From contig NZ_GL877878.1 in the NCBI RefSeq assembly GCF_000194155.1, positions 2,244,189 through 2,308,188 on the forward strand: a DNA stretch of 64,000 nt. The letters run 5' to 3'. The DNA is from Saccharopolyspora spinosa NRRL 18395 (GTDB taxonomy: Bacteria; Actinomycetota; Actinomycetes; Mycobacteriales; Pseudonocardiaceae). Made by a program: the position numbers and the translations under genes. The number at the start of each line of letters is the position of its first letter. The first letter of the stretch is position 1. Below, piece by piece: positions 62,600 to 64,000 of the stretch. The notes under the pieces were generated by a model. It did not search any database, had not been told where the DNA came from, and was given only the letters and a program-made list of their open reading frames with translations.

Positions 62600-63193
62600 C
62601 TACCAGTCGCCTTCGCGTGCGTACGGGCGGCTCCAGAGGGCTACTTGTAGCGTTACCGCCTTGAACCAGGCCTCGTACATGCGGTCGACGTCGTCCCGGT
62701 CGTGTCCTTTCGCGCTCAGGAACGGGCGGATCGTCGCCGTGATCGGGTAGATGAACGCGATGATGTGGCGGAGCGGTACGCGATCGACCGCGTTGACGTG
62801 GTCGGTCTGGTCCTTCTTCGCCTGCGTGTGGCGCAGCGCGATTTCGTACTGGTAGTCGAGCCAGACATCGTCGTACGGACGCCTGCACGTGTCGAGGATC
62901 CACTGCTCGAACCGGGCCCGGACCCGCTCCAGGTACTCCGGGTCGGGCGCGCCACCGGCAGGGGCGAAGTACGCGACCAGGTGCGGGTGCACGGCGACGT
63001 AGTCGTACCAAGTGGCTACGACGTCGCCGACCTGATCCTCCAGAACGTCTCCGGCCAGGCGCAACGCCTGGTCGTCACCGTCCGTCCACAACAGCGTTTC
63101 CTTCAGCGCGTCCAGCTCGGCCGCCGTGACGGGCGAGTGCTGGACCTGTGGCTCGCCGTAGGTGTAACCGGGGATGCTGCCTGTGGTGCCCAT
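62600..63193 (-). CDS. Protoglobin-domain protein
   Basis: A 197-aa heme-binding globin of the protoglobin group. It starts GYTYGEPQVQHSPVTAAELDALKETL, the extra N-terminal segment typical of protoglobins. The core has LEDQVGDVVATWYDYVAVHPHLVAYF and YQYEIALRHTQAKKDQTDHV, with the likely proximal His in ALRHT. RHIIAFIYPITATIRPFL and the final WFKAVTLQVALWSRPY follow. It may bind oxygen, NO or CO and act as sensor or detoxifier; no output domain is attached. ATG at 63193 is preceded by GGGAG at seven bases. Confidence 0.87.
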   Translation of the reverse strand: MGTTGSIPGYTYGEPQVQHSPVTAAELDALKETLLWTDGDDQALRLAGDVLEDQVGDVVATWYDYVAVHPHLVAYFAPAGGAPDPEYLERVRARFEQWILDTCRRPYDDVWLDYQYEIALRHTQAKKDQTDHVNAVDRVPLRHIIAFIYPITATIRPFLSAKGHDRDDVDRMYEAWFKAVTLQVALWSRPYAREGDW

Positions 63194-64000
63194 CGGGTGC
63201 TCCCTGCGCTCGACAACCCATCGCTTCGGGCGTACCCGCATTCCCGCGTCTTATCGCCTCTCCGCCGCTCCGGCGCGGGGCACGAGTACATCTACGCCGA
63301 CTCCCTGCGCTACCAGCACGCGCCACTGCTGCCCCATCTTCATCAAACGGAACAACGCCATCGTCCAACTTCAGGCAGCCACGCGCGGCGACGCAACCCG
63401 TCGACAGCCCACAGCGGAGCGCGTCTGGCACCAGTCCGTGCGCCGGTGCGTACGTGATCGCGGCGTCGACGCCGGGTCGCGTTCCTTCCGCTCCTCGGCA
63501 AAGGGATCGAGCGAACGTCCGCGTCTTCGGTCCCGATCATCCTGTTCGGACTCGACGGGCTGTGCCTCATCGCCATCTGGTGGCTACTGCGGCAACGCCG
63601 CGCACGGCTCGCGGAAGCACCCGCATCTCCGGCCCAGTCGTCGAGGTGACTCAAGCCCACCGGCCCGTGTGCTGGGCCTGCGAACCGCGCTCGACGGGGT
63701 TCGAACACGATGGCGGATTCGCCCTTTAGGGGACCTTAGGCCGGTGAACGACGCGGCTGTTGCGGGGACCATGAACCGTGCACGGCCGTGCGGTCCGGTT
63801 GCACGACGCGCGGTTGCGCAATCTCCTGGATCTGACCGCGCAGCACACCGACGCCACCCGCAGGGTGGGTCCGACGCACGAGGATCGAACATGAGGTCGC
63901 CGCTGAACCGGACGAACGCCGAGCCGTCCCGCGTTCCTGCGGTGCGCACCGGTGGTCGTCGTGCACGACGCGTTGAGGCTCCCGCAAGGGCCGCATGCAC
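63194..64000. other. Right edge of the window, no firmly supported gene
   Basis: About 800 bases. On the plus strand at about 63510-63650 a frame gives VPIILFGLDGLCLIAIWWLLRQRRARLAE and a stop, which looks like the hydrophobic end of a small membrane protein, but no start codon is available in that frame after a TGA at about 63448, so it may be a frameshifted remnant. Frames at 63.7-64.0 kb on both strands have no family resemblance. Confidence 0.35.

Noticed and set aside
63584-64000. Overlapping frames on both strands at the right edge
   Set aside because: None shows a family pattern or convincing start; any gene there would need sequence beyond the window.

Overview
The window is high-GC actinobacterial DNA, most likely from a Pseudonocardiaceae member (Saccharopolyspora/Amycolatopsis-like). 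Supporting signs are frequent GTG starts, short translational overlaps, the housekeeping neighbourhood rpsA - polA - hotdog thioesterase - ANTAR regulator (pdtaR) that is also seen in Mycobacterium and Streptomyces, a class E sortase with an LAXTG substrate, a DyP peroxidase with a twin-arginine signal, and a LAL-type LuxR regulator. The genus is an inference.

Region 1 (1-16.1 kb) is chromosomal core: rpsA, a methyltransferase, a GNAT acetyltransferase, a degenerate ABC-like ATPase coupled to a YhgE/Pip membrane protein, a VOC protein, polA, a thioesterase, the pdtaR-like regulator, an amino-acid permease and a tRNA with a CAA anticodon. It is scarred by three decayed loci: a Tn3-family transposase fragment, a frameshifted MerR gene, and a LysR/cupin pair fused by deletion.

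Region 2 (16.1-18.7 kb) lies just downstream of the tRNA. The tRNA 3' half recurs imperfectly about 0.95 kb away, which suggests a decayed integration site. IS110 and IS21 fragments and a 129-bp tandem duplication follow.

Region 3 (18.8-45.6 kb) is a catabolic island cut up and bounded by transposase debris (17-18.7, 24.8-25.6, 32.2-33.5 and 45.2-45.6 kb). It has five blocks: (a) a coupled operon of a broken SDR, a chimeric SDR/HAD ORF, an APH-type kinase and an acyl-CoA dehydrogenase, collinear with the HAD-APH-ACAD domains of ACAD10-type proteins and related to the bacterial APH/ACAD route for 4-hydroxyacyl-CoA; (b) an aldehyde dehydrogenase and an IclR regulator; (c) a dialkylglycine-decarboxylase-like PLP enzyme, a thiolase and a FadB-type protein, with an Lrp regulator and an esterase nearby; (d) a complete Dpp-type peptide ABC transporter and a Baeyer-Villiger-type monooxygenase; (e) two acyl-CoA dehydrogenases, a class III CoA-transferase and an enoyl-CoA hydratase. 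Together they could import an amino-acid or peptide substrate, convert an amine to a ketone, oxidise it to an ester or lactone, hydrolyse and activate the product and feed beta-oxidation. The substrate is unknown.

Region 4 (45.6-57.4 kb) concerns the cell envelope: class E sortase with a 52-aa membrane partner, a 595-bp MITE-like element, an IS982 transposase, lipoproteins, a DyP peroxidase, a beta-helix lipoprotein, a frameshifted LAXTG surface protein and a secreted lipase with a late frameshift.

Region 5 (57.4-64 kb) holds small membrane and hypothetical proteins, a SnoaL-like protein, a large LuxR-family ATPase regulator, a secreted protein with DLAR tetrapeptide repeats and a protoglobin. 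Decay by small indels recurs across the window; sequencing error cannot be ruled out for single-base cases.
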